The notes under the pieces are model-generated. The model did no database searches. It saw nothing but the letters and a program-made list of their open reading frames with translations, and was not told the origin of the DNA. The position numbers were made by a program, and so were the translations under genes. From contig NHNW01000068.1 in assembly GCA_002786025.1 (NCBI GenBank), forward strand, positions 121,872 to 185,871: a stretch of 64,000 nucleotides of DNA, written 5' to 3'. The stretch is from Zasmidium citrigriseum. Lineage: Eukaryota; Ascomycota; Dothideomycetes; Mycosphaerellales; Mycosphaerellaceae. Shown here piece after piece: positions 28,337 to 44,037 of this stretch. Each line of letters starts with the position of its first letter. The first letter of the stretch is position 1.

Positions 28337-30358
28337 TTAGGCCCCATTGAAATGCTCCACCGCCTTCGTCACCCTGTTGATTGTTTCCTCCAGCAATGTC
28401 AGCTCCGCCACTGCAGTGTCACTCTTCTCCTCCGACAATGCGCCGCCGGTCTCCATCTCTTTCAAAAATCTCGCTTTCGCGTCTCTCAGAGGCTGCAGGA
28501 AGCTCCCAGCAACGTCGTTATTGGTCCAGAGTTCTTGTATCTCCAGGCTCTCATGAATGTGTTTTGCCTGGAGCAGGAGGTAGAGGAAGTTGAGACTCGC
28601 GAGGTAGAATGACACATTCGTTTGGAACGTCATCCACGCGTCTTGAACAGGAGCTGTGACGAGGTCGGCGTGTAGCGAAGGGAAGAGGTATGGCGAGAGA
28701 CTCTCAAGGGCGAGGGGTTTTGCGAAGATCGACTTCTCGTTGTCAGCCTGGCTCGACTGACGTTCATGGCCAGGCATTGGCGTTGGTGGGTTCGCCTCGA
28801 TCGTCTCGCCTTTGATCCAGCCCACTGCAGAGACCTTGAGATTTTCGAATGGACAATGCTCGAGGGTATCTCGTATGAAGCTCAGTCGGACTTCTTCGTC
28901 AGGCTGTGAGCGCAAGACCGTGCTGGTCAGATAGTGGGCGTGACCTCTCAGGTTGGCGTTCGGGCAATTCGAAGAGAGAAGCGCAATCACTTGGAGGTAT
29001 TCGTTGAACTGTTCGTCTGTCGCTGGATTTCCGATCGCATCACGCTCAAGGCACACAAGTCCCAACGCGAGCGCCGAATCGATGAGTGCCTCTGGCTCTG
29101 TGCCAAGTTGACCATTACCCATTTCAGCACCGGCTAAACAATGCTTGAGCAACTCTTGGTGGTCAGGGAAGATCTCAAATGGAGGGTCGGACGTCTCCGG
29201 TCTGTCGTAGAGTATGCTAGATGCTTGTCGTGCGGTGTACAGCAGCATAGATCCAAGTCGAGATAGGGGGACATCGTCGGCCGAATTTGGAGGATCGTCT
29301 TCATCGCCCTCGCGGTCTGCGACCTTCTCAACCGTGATCGCAGCCTCCAAGAGCTCCTGGTTGGTGATTTTCAAATCTTTCGCGAGAGTGACCAGCTGTC
29401 CAATCGTGTCTATTCGTCTGTGCAGTCTCTCCTCATTCGCAAAGCGGTCTTTGAAGGTGGGCTGTTCTGGAACCACACGCTCAGGATGCACCTTCTCCAT
29501 AATCCGACTGCACCAGGCCATACCCGGTACATCGTCATATGGAGGGAAATTGAGCAGGTATTCCTCAATGACATGAGTCACGAAGGCTTGAAGGAGCTTG
29601 GTCTGCATGTTGCTCTCCTCGATACTCGAATCCATAGGTGCGCCTTCCGGATCCGCAGCTGGCTCATTGCTATGCATCTCCTTGGACTTGAGCATGCCGC
29701 TGCTTTTTCGTGATGGCAGGGTTGGTCTCTGGATGCCAGTAACAGACTTGATGGTCTTAACGATCGCCTCAGCCATCTCCTCCCGATAAGCAGGTGCATT
29801 CGAGAAGCTGGCCAGGATTGCCTGTAGAGTCGTGCTGAGGAATCTGCTCGGGTACTTGGTCTTGATGCGAGGTTGCAGAATCGAGAGCATGCCTAGCAAC
29901 GCCACAAACTGGTTGACTGGCAGAGGCAATGGAGGAGGCAATTCGACAGCTTGTGAGCTGCCTCTGACCCTGCCATTTCCAGTCGGCGCAGTCTTCAGCG
30001 GATACGTCGATGACTCCGCCCGCGATCTGACATCGCTCGCACTCGTGGGCTCCTCGTCCTCCTCAATGCTCTCGTAGTCGATCAATCGCAGGCTCTCAGT
30101 GACCTTCAAAATGACCTCTCGCGGATTTCCCAACCGTGCGATGTCGCGCAGGCATGGTTCTGATTCCGGGAGATGAGGTACCAGCAAGTGAACCAGATCC
30201 CATCCGATGTTGGTGGTCAATTTTTCGTCTTGGAGGACCTTGTGCAGCACCGGCAGATTCTCCGGGGTGAGGTTGTATTCAACAATCGTCAGATAAGTCA
30301 AGTAATCAGACTCCGGCGGCAAGGCTTTGATGAGGGGATTCTCCTCCTCCGCGGCCAT
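28337..30358 (-). CDS. YAP-binding/ALF4/glomulin family protein
   Basis: A single-exon frame of 673 residues beginning MAAEEENPLIKALPPESDYL. The N-terminal helical block (LTYLTIVEYNLTPENLPVLH, then GWDLVHLLVPHLPESEPCLRDIARLGNPREVILK) is the hallmark of the Ybp1/Ybp2-ALF4-glomulin family. Later helical repeats (ALALGLVCLERDAIGNPATD, VIALLSSNCPNANLRGHAHY) continue to the C terminus. In yeast, Ybp1 protects the Yap1 oxidative stress factor and Ybp2 acts at kinetochores; the animal and plant relatives bind the RING subunit of cullin ligases. Which role applies here cannot be told from sequence. A Pro-rich linker lies at residues ~120-150. Length fits the family. Confidence 0.85.
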   Translation of the reverse strand: MAAEEENPLIKALPPESDYLTYLTIVEYNLTPENLPVLHKVLQDEKLTTNIGWDLVHLLVPHLPESEPCLRDIARLGNPREVILKVTESLRLIDYESIEEDEEPTSASDVRSRAESSTYPLKTAPTGNGRVRGSSQAVELPPPLPLPVNQFVALLGMLSILQPRIKTKYPSRFLSTTLQAILASFSNAPAYREEMAEAIVKTIKSVTGIQRPTLPSRKSSGMLKSKEMHSNEPAADPEGAPMDSSIEESNMQTKLLQAFVTHVIEEYLLNFPPYDDVPGMAWCSRIMEKVHPERVVPEQPTFKDRFANEERLHRRIDTIGQLVTLAKDLKITNQELLEAAITVEKVADREGDEDDPPNSADDVPLSRLGSMLLYTARQASSILYDRPETSDPPFEIFPDHQELLKHCLAGAEMGNGQLGTEPEALIDSALALGLVCLERDAIGNPATDEQFNEYLQVIALLSSNCPNANLRGHAHYLTSTVLRSQPDEEVRLSFIRDTLEHCPFENLKVSAVGWIKGETIEANPPTPMPGHERQSSQADNEKSIFAKPLALESLSPYLFPSLHADLVTAPVQDAWMTFQTNVSFYLASLNFLYLLLQAKHIHESLEIQELWTNNDVAGSFLQPLRDAKARFLKEMETGGALSEEKSDTAVAELTLLEETINRVTKAVEHFNGA

Positions 30359-30827
30359 GTCTGTCAGAGTACACAGTCGTTCGCTGCGGTGTGACGTATC
30401 CTGATGCTTGTCGAGATGTCGAGGCGGTTGAACGACGGTGGATGTCGTGCAAAGGCGGCTTCTTTATTGACGTCGCCCACCTCGAACGTGACTGGTGACA
30501 GATGCTGCAGTGGTCAGATTGCAGTGGTATCACATCCAGGAATGTTGGCGACTCATGCGCTGTTTACAATTGAAGTGACGTTGTTTGGCAGCGGATGCAA
30601 GGATGGTGGCTTTCGACTTGTGGCCTGAGGCATAAGTCTTGGCATTGCTCTGGCTCCAACTCCAACCGATTGAAGATGTGTAAAGCGTTTATATCAAGAG
30701 GTTTCATAGGTAGAGTTCAGACCATTGACAACGCTTTTGTTCTAGGTATACATATTTACAGAACAGCGCTCCCCGCCCCAATGCTACAGCTGCAACGATA
30801 GGAAAGCATCACGGAGAAAGGAGTCTC
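30359..30827. other. Intergenic region, no gene seen
   Basis: 470 bp between the glomulin-family start and the 3' end of the next minus-strand gene. Only short frames are present. No element recognised. Confidence 0.35.
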
Positions 30828-31817
30828 TCATTTCAGAGGACCAGAGGTATCAACAGTACCCTTGTGTTTGGCAGTCTCCGGTCCTCCAGAGCCCTTGGTG
30901 GACTTTTCGCTCCCTGGTGCATCGATTTGCATAGAATGGCGAGTGTCAGTGTTGGACATGCCCTTCTGCTTCTGCGAGATACCTCCCGCCTTATTCTGCT
31001 CATCGCGTCAGTCAACCTATTAGGGTTCCTTCATGATCTACTCACAGCTTCTCGGTCTCCTTCATAGGAAGATGAGCCTTCGCCCAAGTTCTTGCCCAGA
31101 CCAGAGTCGAGTCGCTTTTTGGTGGCTCCTTTAGAAGAATCGGACTCCAACTTACGGGTGTTCTCCTGTCCAGCGCTGTCCTCGGCCATTTTGCCCTTGC
31201 CCTGGGCGTTGGTCCTGTCCTCGGTCTTGGCCTCGCCCTCGTCGGACTTCTCCTCAGGCTTGTCCTCAGACTTCTCCTCAGACTTCTCCTCGGGCTTCTC
31301 CTCAGATTCCTTGGCCGGCTCCTCGTCCTTGTTCTCTTCCTTCTTCTCGTCAGAAGTGTCCTTGGATCCCTCGGCCTCGGCAGGCTTCTCCTCCTCGGCC
31401 TGCTGCTCGGCTGGTGCGGCCTCCTCCTGTGGCTCCTCGTCTTCCTTGGATTGCTCGCTCTCGTCAGGCTTCTCGTGCTCGTCGTGGCCGTGGTCGCCGT
31501 GATGCTCGGCATGCGAAGTATCGGGCCAGAGGTACCAGCAGGATGGCGGAGTGATGATCAGCGCGCCGAGGATCCTAGAATGCATGAGCCATTGGCTTTA
31601 TATCACAGAGCATTGATTCGTCTACTCACCATGGCAGATCCGAGCTGGACTCGCCATGAGCACCGCCGTGGCCGCCGCTGCTGGCATAGCGTCTCGCAAC
31701 AAGCTGCGTCCGGGCTGGAGCCGCTCGTGCCGTTGCTCGTGCGCCGCTGTATCGGAGAGATGACTGGAGGCTCCGCAGAGCCGTTGGGCGTAGCATTGGC
31801 ATGACGGCGAAGGTCAA
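30828..31817 (-). CDS. Mitochondrial-type single-pass membrane protein with acidic KE-repeat domain
   Basis: Exons 31630-31817, 31046-31574 and 30828-30995 give 294 residues; introns are 55 and 50 bp. The N terminus (MLRPTALRSLQSSLRYSGARATAR with no acidic residue, then a likely cleavage near RRYASSGG) is a mitochondrial presequence. A single hydrophobic stretch, PWILGALIITPPSCWYLWP, is assembled across intron 1. A His-rich segment (HAEHHGDHGHDEHEK) follows, then ~90 residues of low-complexity Glu/Lys repeats (EEKSEEKSEDKPEEK), and a short conserved-looking tail (KGMSNTDTRHS, KGSGGPETAKHKGTVDTSGP). The start may be the inner ATG at 31802 (MPMLRP). Function unknown; probably in the inner membrane. 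Confidence 0.8.
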
Positions 31818-32459
31818 TGGCTTAGCAAATGGGCGACGGTGGATCGTGAAGAAGTTCGTCGAAGCTGCAGCTCGCAGCTCCTTCGAGATGGCTGGCAGCG
31901 GCCGGGGGCGCTAGTCGGAGCGGCTTGGCCCGAGTGTTCTGATACCTCACGTCATGATCGCGAAGTCTCCTTTCCTCATTCACTCACTCAATCGCCACCA
32001 TCTTGAACTCATCGTGATGGGGAATGCATCGTCTACTACTATATCTTTGAAGGCTATGTGGATTTGGACCAGATGCGAGCATTCGAATGGATCGCGAAAG
32101 CTCAAAAGACACGGGCTCCTACAACCCGTATCTTGATCACGAGCACGTCAAAAGGGACAATAGAGGTCATGAAAGACTCATGAAAAGAAAGTGCTTACTC
32201 AACAGACATCAGGCATTCATGCCACGAGATACTTGCAGAAGAGACCTTCCGTCGTTGATCATACAACAGCAACTTACCTGGAGTATCATATATCCCCCAA
32301 ACGCATACGAACCACTGCATACTCAAACGCCCGTCGCCCATCGATCCCCGTGTCGAGTACCTGCTCAACATGCTTTACGCCCCTTCTTGTTCGCATAGCT
32401 GGACCTGCAGCTAAGGGGATCTCAAGTCGGCTCCGTCTGGAAGCCCTGTCTTGTGGGTC
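31818..32459. other. Intergenic region, no gene seen
   Basis: 640 bp between two minus-strand genes. Plus-strand frames of 103-130 codons overlap it without coding character. No RNA gene or repeat recognised. Confidence 0.35.
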
Positions 32460-33266
32460 CTATCCCACTGCCCTCCAAGTATCCCTCCGCGCCTCCGCCG
32501 TGTACCTATCATACGCCTCGAACATGTCTTCGGTGCTCCTGAGGGTGAGATATCCCATCTCCTCAATGTGCTCATTATACTGAATGGTTGCAGGCTGGCT
32601 CAGATCGATACTCGACGTAAACTCGAGCTTGTGCTTGCGGTCCGACCGTGGACTTACGCGCTTCATGTATTCAACATACAAGGGCTCGTTACCGGTACTG
32701 TTTCCGTCTGCATAGAAATCTCCTGGATTTCCCACCAACATATGGAATCTCCTGTGCTCTTGCTTTACACCCTTGAGGTCATTACCTCGGTGGGTGTACA
32801 TTGGAAGGATCGTGATGGATCCATTATCATACGCTTGCATAACCACAGCGGGTCTGTATTTGCTGACGATGATGGCATGCTCACCTTGCTCGAAGCCTGC
32901 TTTACTTGGAGACGCCGCCGGGTCTTGCGCTGTGGCGTGCTGCGCTACGCGAATGATCATTCCTGGCGTGTAATTCTGGATGTCATCCAGCGTCGCGTAT
33001 GGATTCAGTCCGGATTTGCCGGTGCGGCGTGAGGTTGGCGCCGTCGACGGCGCAGCATGCGTGTGAGGCCCGCTCAACAACGCTTGCTGGTATCCGTACG
33101 ACGGTGCAGAGGCTCTTGGTGGATTTGGTTGCGATCTCTTCGAAACCCTCGCTGATGAGTCGTACGTTGGGCCCAACAATCGCCTGGTCGTTCCAGTTGC
33201 ATGCGAGAATTTGGCCCGTGAGCTGGCCTCAGATCTGTTTGCTGCCGGCCGGTATGAGTCTCGCAT
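32460..33266 (-). CDS. Hypothetical protein with compact beta-rich C-terminal domain
   Basis: A single-exon frame of 268 residues. The first ~95 are Ser/Arg/Pro-rich and disordered. From about residue 100 a compact domain begins: YTPGMIIRVAQHATAQDP, then GEHAIIVSKYRPAVVMQAYD, GSITILPMYTHRGNDL, and EPLYVEYMKRVS. The pattern 'G.I..V...P.VVM....GS...LP..T' resembles SH3-like/PemK-type barrels, but that is shape recognition only. The C-terminal 40 residues are helical (EEMGYLTLRSTEDMFEAYDR). It is divergent from the 33815 gene across a hairpin-rich spacer. No function proposed. Confidence 0.75.
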   Translation of the reverse strand: MRDSYRPAANRSEASSRAKFSHATGTTRRLLGPTYDSSARVSKRSQPNPPRASAPSYGYQQALLSGPHTHAAPSTAPTSRRTGKSGLNPYATLDDIQNYTPGMIIRVAQHATAQDPAASPSKAGFEQGEHAIIVSKYRPAVVMQAYDNGSITILPMYTHRGNDLKGVKQEHRRFHMLVGNPGDFYADGNSTGNEPLYVEYMKRVSPRSDRKHKLEFTSSIDLSQPATIQYNEHIEEMGYLTLRSTEDMFEAYDRYTAEARRDTWRAVG

Positions 33267-33814
33267 CGTTGTGGTCTGATCGCACTCGTTCTCTGGTTCA
33301 AGTCAGCACGCTTCTCGCGAGTCGAGCGCTCTGTTTCGAGGTCAGGTATCTATGAAATGTTAGCAATATCTTGAGGGAAGGAGGAAAACATTGAGTGAAG
33401 CGCCATTGGGTAAGATATTGCTTGAGGACAAGTGAGTGAAGCACTTGTTCACTCACTTGCGCGAACAATGAAAAGACAACAAAATCTATACTGGGGCATT
33501 GGGACCAGCTTTACAACAATGCCATGCGCCCTATTGTGGCGCTGCCACACAATAGAAGACAGCATAAGATGTGTCTTTTGGCTGACGACAACAATAGAAA
33601 CGGGCTCACCAATAAGACTTCACAAGCGCTGTCCATTGTCCGCCATGTGAACAGCGGACAATAGGCTTCTTAGACAACACATAACGTCCGAGACATCTAC
33701 AAAGAATCAACTTCTCGACCCTTCGAGACCGACCTCACAAAGACTGCAATTAATTGCACCTCGACCCCATCCACACATCTCGCGCGCACAAATCGAAAAG
33801 ATACCACCACAACC
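33267..33814. promoter_or_regulatory. Divergent intergenic region with a cluster of inverted repeats
   Basis: 548 bp between two divergent orphan genes. A perfect 12-bp inverted repeat (CAAGTGAGTGAA, 7-nt loop, TTCACTCACTTG) lies at 33429-33459. An imperfect one (TATTGTGGC / GCCACACAATA) lies at 33532-33554. A perfect 9-bp one (ATTGTCCGC, 10-nt loop, GCGGACAAT) lies at 33635-33662. ATTGT/ACAAT occurs at least six times. These could bind a dimeric or HMG-box regulator, or be a short foldback element. Confidence 0.55.
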
Positions 33815-35488
33815 ATGACCCCGATATTTCAATCCTTCCGGCAAGGCTTTCGAAACATGTTCAACAGCTCAGTGGACTCTCAAGCTGGTGAGACAGCTAA
33901 TATTAAGCAAGATCTGGGCGACACGCACGCGGCGAGCGATAAGGATGCTGGCCATCCGTCGGCAGAGGCCCACGACATGCCCAGCAATGGCAGCGCACAT
34001 CAACAGACCGAGCAGGCTCCCGAACGAATATCCGACTCAGATCTCGAGAAGGTCGTACGCTCTCTACCAGTTTACATCCCCCAAAACGGCGAGAACAGCA
34101 GTGTCACTGCCACCAGCTACGAAATGGTCGCAATTCAGTACCAAGACGGCCTGAAGCCCGCGATCGTCATGAACAAGGAGCTCGTCGATGCGATCATAAC
34201 GGCTCTAGACACCGATCTCGAAGCAATCTACCATCAAAATGTCTTGAATGCCAAAGACGACCACTTGGATAACTACCTCGACTGGAACTACAGTCAGCAA
34301 CAGAAACTCACAAGTCGAATTCGCAAGTTGGAGAGATCTGGTCTTGATGAGCGGCAAGCGGAATTTAAACTGGGTGACCTGGAAGATCAGGGTCAAGCAG
34401 CGCGACGCCACATAGATACGGTTCAGCAGACGGTCGAGGAGACCAACAGACATGCCCTGATGGAGAACCACCGCGTGAATTCTCATCTGCAGATTCTCTT
34501 CGATCACCACGGTTTGATGGATCCCGAGACGGACCACCGCAACGAGGTCAAGCTAGAAGAGTCCTTCTTGAAAGACTGGAAAGTCCCCGAGGCACAAGAA
34601 GACAGTGAGAGCGACGACAGCTGGTCTTCCGGAAGTCGCTCTCCTCCTGGACCACGAAATCAATTTTACAGACCATCCCCCGAACCTCAAGATCGTCGGA
34701 ACCCGCCCGCCTCCCCAACACCCACCGAGAATGCCATAGACTACCTATACAGTGCCCGCAGACGCTTTTACTTCCTTCAACGCACGTTCGAGAGGGAGCA
34801 AGAACACAAGCCCCCTGTGTCCAAAGAGCATCCCGACGAGACATCCAGCGCCGCCGATCGGCGGATGCTCAAGTACTTCATGGAATCTACTCGTGAGCTC
34901 ATCGACACAGAGGAACGATTCCGTGCAGCCAAGAAGGCTTGTAACGAGCTCGGCGGCAAGATTACTTTTGACGATCAGACGTCTTGCTTCCCAGATTCTG
35001 AGAATGATGAAGAAGCCGTCAGAGAGTCCCTGCAACAGTATGCTGGTCCAGTATCTCAGCCCAGAATCCCGGCATGGCTTGAAGAAGTCGACAGAAACTT
35101 CAACTTCGTCGATACTGTCATGGATAGCCGTACCTACATCGAAGTCACGCCGCCTTCGGACATCGACGAGTGGAATGCAGGACCAGAGCTGGCGCCCTGG
35201 GACTGCTATAGCCAACTTGGCGAGGGAAGGGAGAAAGTGCGGATTGAGGCTGTCAAGAAAGTGCAACAGGAACTACGAGAGGGATTCGAGCGGCAGGCTG
35301 GAGCTGAGGTTGTTGCCACTGCTGATGTTGACGTAGATGAGGATGAGGAGATGGAGGATGAAGTTGAAGTGCTCGAAGTCGATGCCTCTCCTGCTAAGCG
35401 CAAGCGCGACGTTGAAAGTGACGGGGAGGAAGATGCAGAAGAGGGCGACGATAGCATTGCCCAGAGAGTCAAGAGGCGAAGAGCCTGA
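33815..35488 (+). CDS. Hypothetical coiled-coil nuclear-type protein, 557 residues
   Basis: A single-exon frame from ACCATGAC at 33815. The N-terminal ~80 residues are disordered. Residues ~85-130 hold a folded-looking part (LEKVVRSLPVYIPQNG, MVAIQYQDGLKPAIVMNKEL). Residues ~130-240 are long amphipathic helices likely forming coiled coil (LTSRIRKLERSGLDERQAEF, ARRHIDTVQQTVEETNRHAL). A Pro/Ser linker is followed by another helical block (YSARRRFYFLQRTFEREQEH; MESTRELIDTEERFRAAKKA). The C terminus is acidic, then has basic nuclear signals (AKRKRDVE, RVKRRRA). No family recognised. The architecture suggests a structural or chromatin-associated role, which is inference. Confidence 0.8.
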   Translation: MTPIFQSFRQGFRNMFNSSVDSQAGETANIKQDLGDTHAASDKDAGHPSAEAHDMPSNGSAHQQTEQAPERISDSDLEKVVRSLPVYIPQNGENSSVTATSYEMVAIQYQDGLKPAIVMNKELVDAIITALDTDLEAIYHQNVLNAKDDHLDNYLDWNYSQQQKLTSRIRKLERSGLDERQAEFKLGDLEDQGQAARRHIDTVQQTVEETNRHALMENHRVNSHLQILFDHHGLMDPETDHRNEVKLEESFLKDWKVPEAQEDSESDDSWSSGSRSPPGPRNQFYRPSPEPQDRRNPPASPTPTENAIDYLYSARRRFYFLQRTFEREQEHKPPVSKEHPDETSSAADRRMLKYFMESTRELIDTEERFRAAKKACNELGGKITFDDQTSCFPDSENDEEAVRESLQQYAGPVSQPRIPAWLEEVDRNFNFVDTVMDSRTYIEVTPPSDIDEWNAGPELAPWDCYSQLGEGREKVRIEAVKKVQQELREGFERQAGAEVVATADVDVDEDEEMEDEVEVLEVDASPAKRKRDVESDGEEDAEEGDDSIAQRVKRRRA

Positions 35489-35658
35489 GATTCATCCCTG
35501 AGCGATCTCTGCAAGCTATGTTGCCATTCAGACCATACCCTCTAGATATCCCTACACATAGACCTCCCAAACCCCCGTTACCTCAAATGACTCACCCCCA
35601 ATCCCCCCATCAGCAAACCCCAACATCCCAGAACCTTGCCCGCCTCGCGGGGTGAACA

Positions 35659-35666
35659 TATATAAG
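35659..35666 (+). promoter_or_regulatory. TATA-box-like element
   Basis: TATATAAG, 45 bp before the ATG at 35711, on the strand of that small gene. The distance is short for a fungal TATA-to-ATG gap, so a short 5' UTR would be needed. Confidence 0.35.
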
Positions 35667-35710
35667 CTTTCTCCGCCTCCCACCTCCTGGTCTTCCCCAT
35701 ACAAGTCGCC

Positions 35711-36190
35711 ATGCCCACCATGCAAGGCTGCATGACCAAAGAAGAAGCCATCGAACAACGAATACGCAAAGCCATAAGAGCCTACACTCAGAAGGGAGGG
35801 CACCCGCAAGATCTCATTGACCGCCTCATTGAAGATGGTACAGGCTCATTCCTCACTAATTTACCTCCAGTACAGAGCCGCTGACTTGAAATAGACCGGG
35901 TACTTGCACTTGTAGGATTGAAGCCGCAAGCCGAAGAGCGAAGTACTATGAATGTTTCCGGCGAACAACGTGCAAGATCGAAGCAGCAGGCCGAAGACCG
36001 GACTCCTCGAAGTACTTCCATCGCACGCGTCCCTGCCACTCTGGAAGCAACCAGAGTCGACGACGATGAAGACAGCAGTCGGCAGATGACCACGGCCGAG
36101 GCTGCCGAGCCTAGTGTGGAAGGAAGTCGAAATGATGAGGCTCCAGCGGCGAAGAAGCGAAAGATCTCGGTTAATGATTTGCTTAATTGA
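35711..36190 (+). CDS. Small hypothetical nuclear-type protein, two exons
   Basis: Exons 35711-35837 and 35895-36190 (57-bp intron, GTACAG donor, CTGAC branch, AATAG acceptor) give 140 residues. The splice joins LIDRLIED and DRVLALVGLKPQ in frame. The N-terminal 50 residues form helices (TKEEAIEQRIRKAIRAYTQK). The middle is charged and disordered. The end AAKKRKISVNDLLN combines a nuclear localisation signal with a short conserved-looking tail. Two further in-frame ATGs follow the first closely (codons 4 and 8). No family recognised. Confidence 0.7.
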
Positions 36191-36645
36191 CTGGATCGAG
36201 ATGGTGCAATGAGAGATGTGCCTGGCGTTTGAATCCATTTGATCGGCCATGGTTGGATTGCAAGGCAATATCCGAAAGTAGCAAAAAGGATCGGGGGTCG
36301 CTTGGACGTGAAGACATCGTTGGGGACGGGAACGGTTCATCAACAAAGAACTATGAAGTCGTTAGCGCAAGAGAATGCCGCAGTAATGGTATGCAAGTGA
36401 AATATGATCCCGTATTGGAAGTTCTGATCATTTCTTCTCATTTCGTAACGTCTCATCCTCTTCCCACTATCTGAGAGCGGCGATCTGTCTAGCACATTCG
36501 TGATATAAAAAAACAATGGAGGTAACGCCCCAATATCGTCAACATGCCATCGCCAGTGAGCGAGATCACCAGGCTTGGGCTGCCGCTGTCATCAGTAGAA
36601 AAGAATACCGTCCAATGTGCAAGACATAGGTCTCAATGACCTTCC
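36191..36645. other. Convergent intergenic region, no gene seen
   Basis: 455 bp between two converging genes, expected to hold both 3' UTRs. No stable hairpin or RNA gene recognised. Confidence 0.35.
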
Positions 36646-42277
<5,632 letters not shown>

Positions 42278-43780
42278 TCATGTCTTTCGCTTCACTCGCG
42301 GCGTGGGAGTCCAGTCCTTGCGGCCAGAGTCAAACATCCCTCCTTCACGTTTGGGCGTACCTATTCTCTCGGCAAGTCGCTGAGCTGCGGGCGTCATGCC
42401 AGCTCCTTCCTGTTTTATGCCTGCGCCGCTTGCAAACTTCGGCGTCGGTGTTCGACCAGGCGTGATGCCCAAGCTCCTGAGCTGATCGATTCTGCCACCT
42501 TTCCGGCGACTTGCATCGGCTTTCTCCACCAGCCTGTGGTGTAAATCTTCGCGCTTGCTGCGTTCGGAAATCTTGAATGGATTCGGTCCACTGTCATCAA
42601 CTTTGGGAAGGAATTGCTTTGCAGCCTCTTGCTCAGCAAGGTCTGCTTCCTCTTCGGAGACTGGTACTCCCATCTCACTCGGCGTAGGCTCAGCATCTAC
42701 GAAAGCATATCCGTTTACTCGAGGGGTCTCTGCCCCGCTGTAGCCTGATTCTGATTCCGTCGGTTTCGGTCTCCCTGCAATGGCGGCATCAATCGCACTC
42801 ATCGAAGGGCTGGCAGGGACAGCATTTTCCAGTCTTGACGAAGTTTCTTGGAAACGAGTGGCAGCATACTGCACTGCTCTTGGCGGCGCAACTGAAGCCT
42901 GCTCGGCTTGTTGGAATCTGGTCATCATCTGGTCCTCTACACCATCAGGTCCAAACATAAAATGATTTCTCGGTCCTTGACGGTTGGGAAAGCTGTCGAC
43001 GGACGCCGGCCTTTGATCCAGGTCTTGAGATGGTCGATTTCCGGACAAGAACTGCCGCTCTTCGCCAGCAGCATTTCTAGTGACAAGTGCTGTTGAAGAA
43101 GCTTCGCCACTCTCCAAAAGACGTTGCTCCCTTGCTCTGTATGCAATTTGCCGTGCGGTAGGAACCTTGTTGCCGTTATGGAAGAATCCGTACTTCGCTG
43201 CTCGCTTCTCATTCTGCTTGTCCAAAAGCGCGTTGAAGCTCTCGTTGTCTTCGGAAGTGTACTTCGCTTGAAATGCCCCCAGAGACATGTTCACATCAAC
43301 GTCCGGCTTCGTCTCCGGGGCAAAGTCGTCATTCACAGGTGTTCGCGCCGGTGTTTCCCCAACAGAGTTTCGCGGAGTATCTCCCACGGCAGTACTTCGT
43401 CTTGGAGTGAAACTTGTTCCTCTTCCCATTCTTCTCCGCCCCTCTGGACCTGGAGTCATGACCTGGGTCAACTTCCGGCCTGCCTCTCGTATCCACTCGC
43501 TATTGCTGCTGTCCAGAGCTGCCATGTAATCCTCCTGAGCTTCTGTCTCCTGGAGACCTGGGAAGAAGTCCCGCGCAATGATGTGTGACAGCGCATCTGA
43601 ATAGACATCCTCGTCGAGCACTTTCGCGGGTCGCTTTTGTCGTTTCGGAGGCGGAGGTGGCGGCATCAGCGCGGAGTCCGAGTTGCGCTTCGTGAGCGCC
43701 TGCGACTGCGAGGCCGCCATGGCGGTAGAGATGTTGGGCAGCTTTGAGAGATTGCGTGAGTAGGAGTCGAAGGTTGGCAA
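42278..43780 (-). CDS. Nuclear splicing-associated protein ESS2/DGCR14 (ES2/Bis1)
   Basis: A single-exon frame of 500 residues (480 if the inner ATG at 43720 is used). The family core is clear: KRPAKVLDEDVYSDALSHII followed by ARDFFPGL, then TSFTPRRSTA and MSLGAFQAKYTSEDNESFNALLDKQNEKR. Near the C terminus, FKISERSKREDLHHRLVEKA and LSSLG-type TPGRTPTPKF match the DGCR14 end region. Family members associate with late spliceosome (C complex) proteins in the nucleus. The many TPR/TPxR sites suggest proline-directed phosphorylation (inference). It is divergent from the YAG7-like gene with 257 bp between the start codons. Confidence 0.92.
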   Translation of the reverse strand: MPTFDSYSRNLSKLPNISTAMAASQSQALTKRNSDSALMPPPPPPKRQKRPAKVLDEDVYSDALSHIIARDFFPGLQETEAQEDYMAALDSSNSEWIREAGRKLTQVMTPGPEGRRRMGRGTSFTPRRSTAVGDTPRNSVGETPARTPVNDDFAPETKPDVDVNMSLGAFQAKYTSEDNESFNALLDKQNEKRAAKYGFFHNGNKVPTARQIAYRAREQRLLESGEASSTALVTRNAAGEERQFLSGNRPSQDLDQRPASVDSFPNRQGPRNHFMFGPDGVEDQMMTRFQQAEQASVAPPRAVQYAATRFQETSSRLENAVPASPSMSAIDAAIAGRPKPTESESGYSGAETPRVNGYAFVDAEPTPSEMGVPVSEEEADLAEQEAAKQFLPKVDDSGPNPFKISERSKREDLHHRLVEKADASRRKGGRIDQLRSLGITPGRTPTPKFASGAGIKQEGAGMTPAAQRLAERIGTPKREGGMFDSGRKDWTPTPRVKRKT

Positions 43781-44037
43781 CCTGAAAGCAAGTGCATCCG
43801 ACTCAAGGTGCGGTATCTCGGGCGGGAAGACGGATCTACCCTTCGCGCTAGTGTGAAGCTAGCGAGCGACTGGACGATTTCGAGCTGCTCTGCTCTGCTG
43901 CGCGCAGTTCAAACATCAACACCAAACAACAAACCCATCCTCTCACCCCGCTCGATCTCCTCGTCGCCCCATCAGCATCTACACCTCTGTTCAACACCCA
44001 AAACACTCATCCTCTCAATCCATCGACACACTCCATC

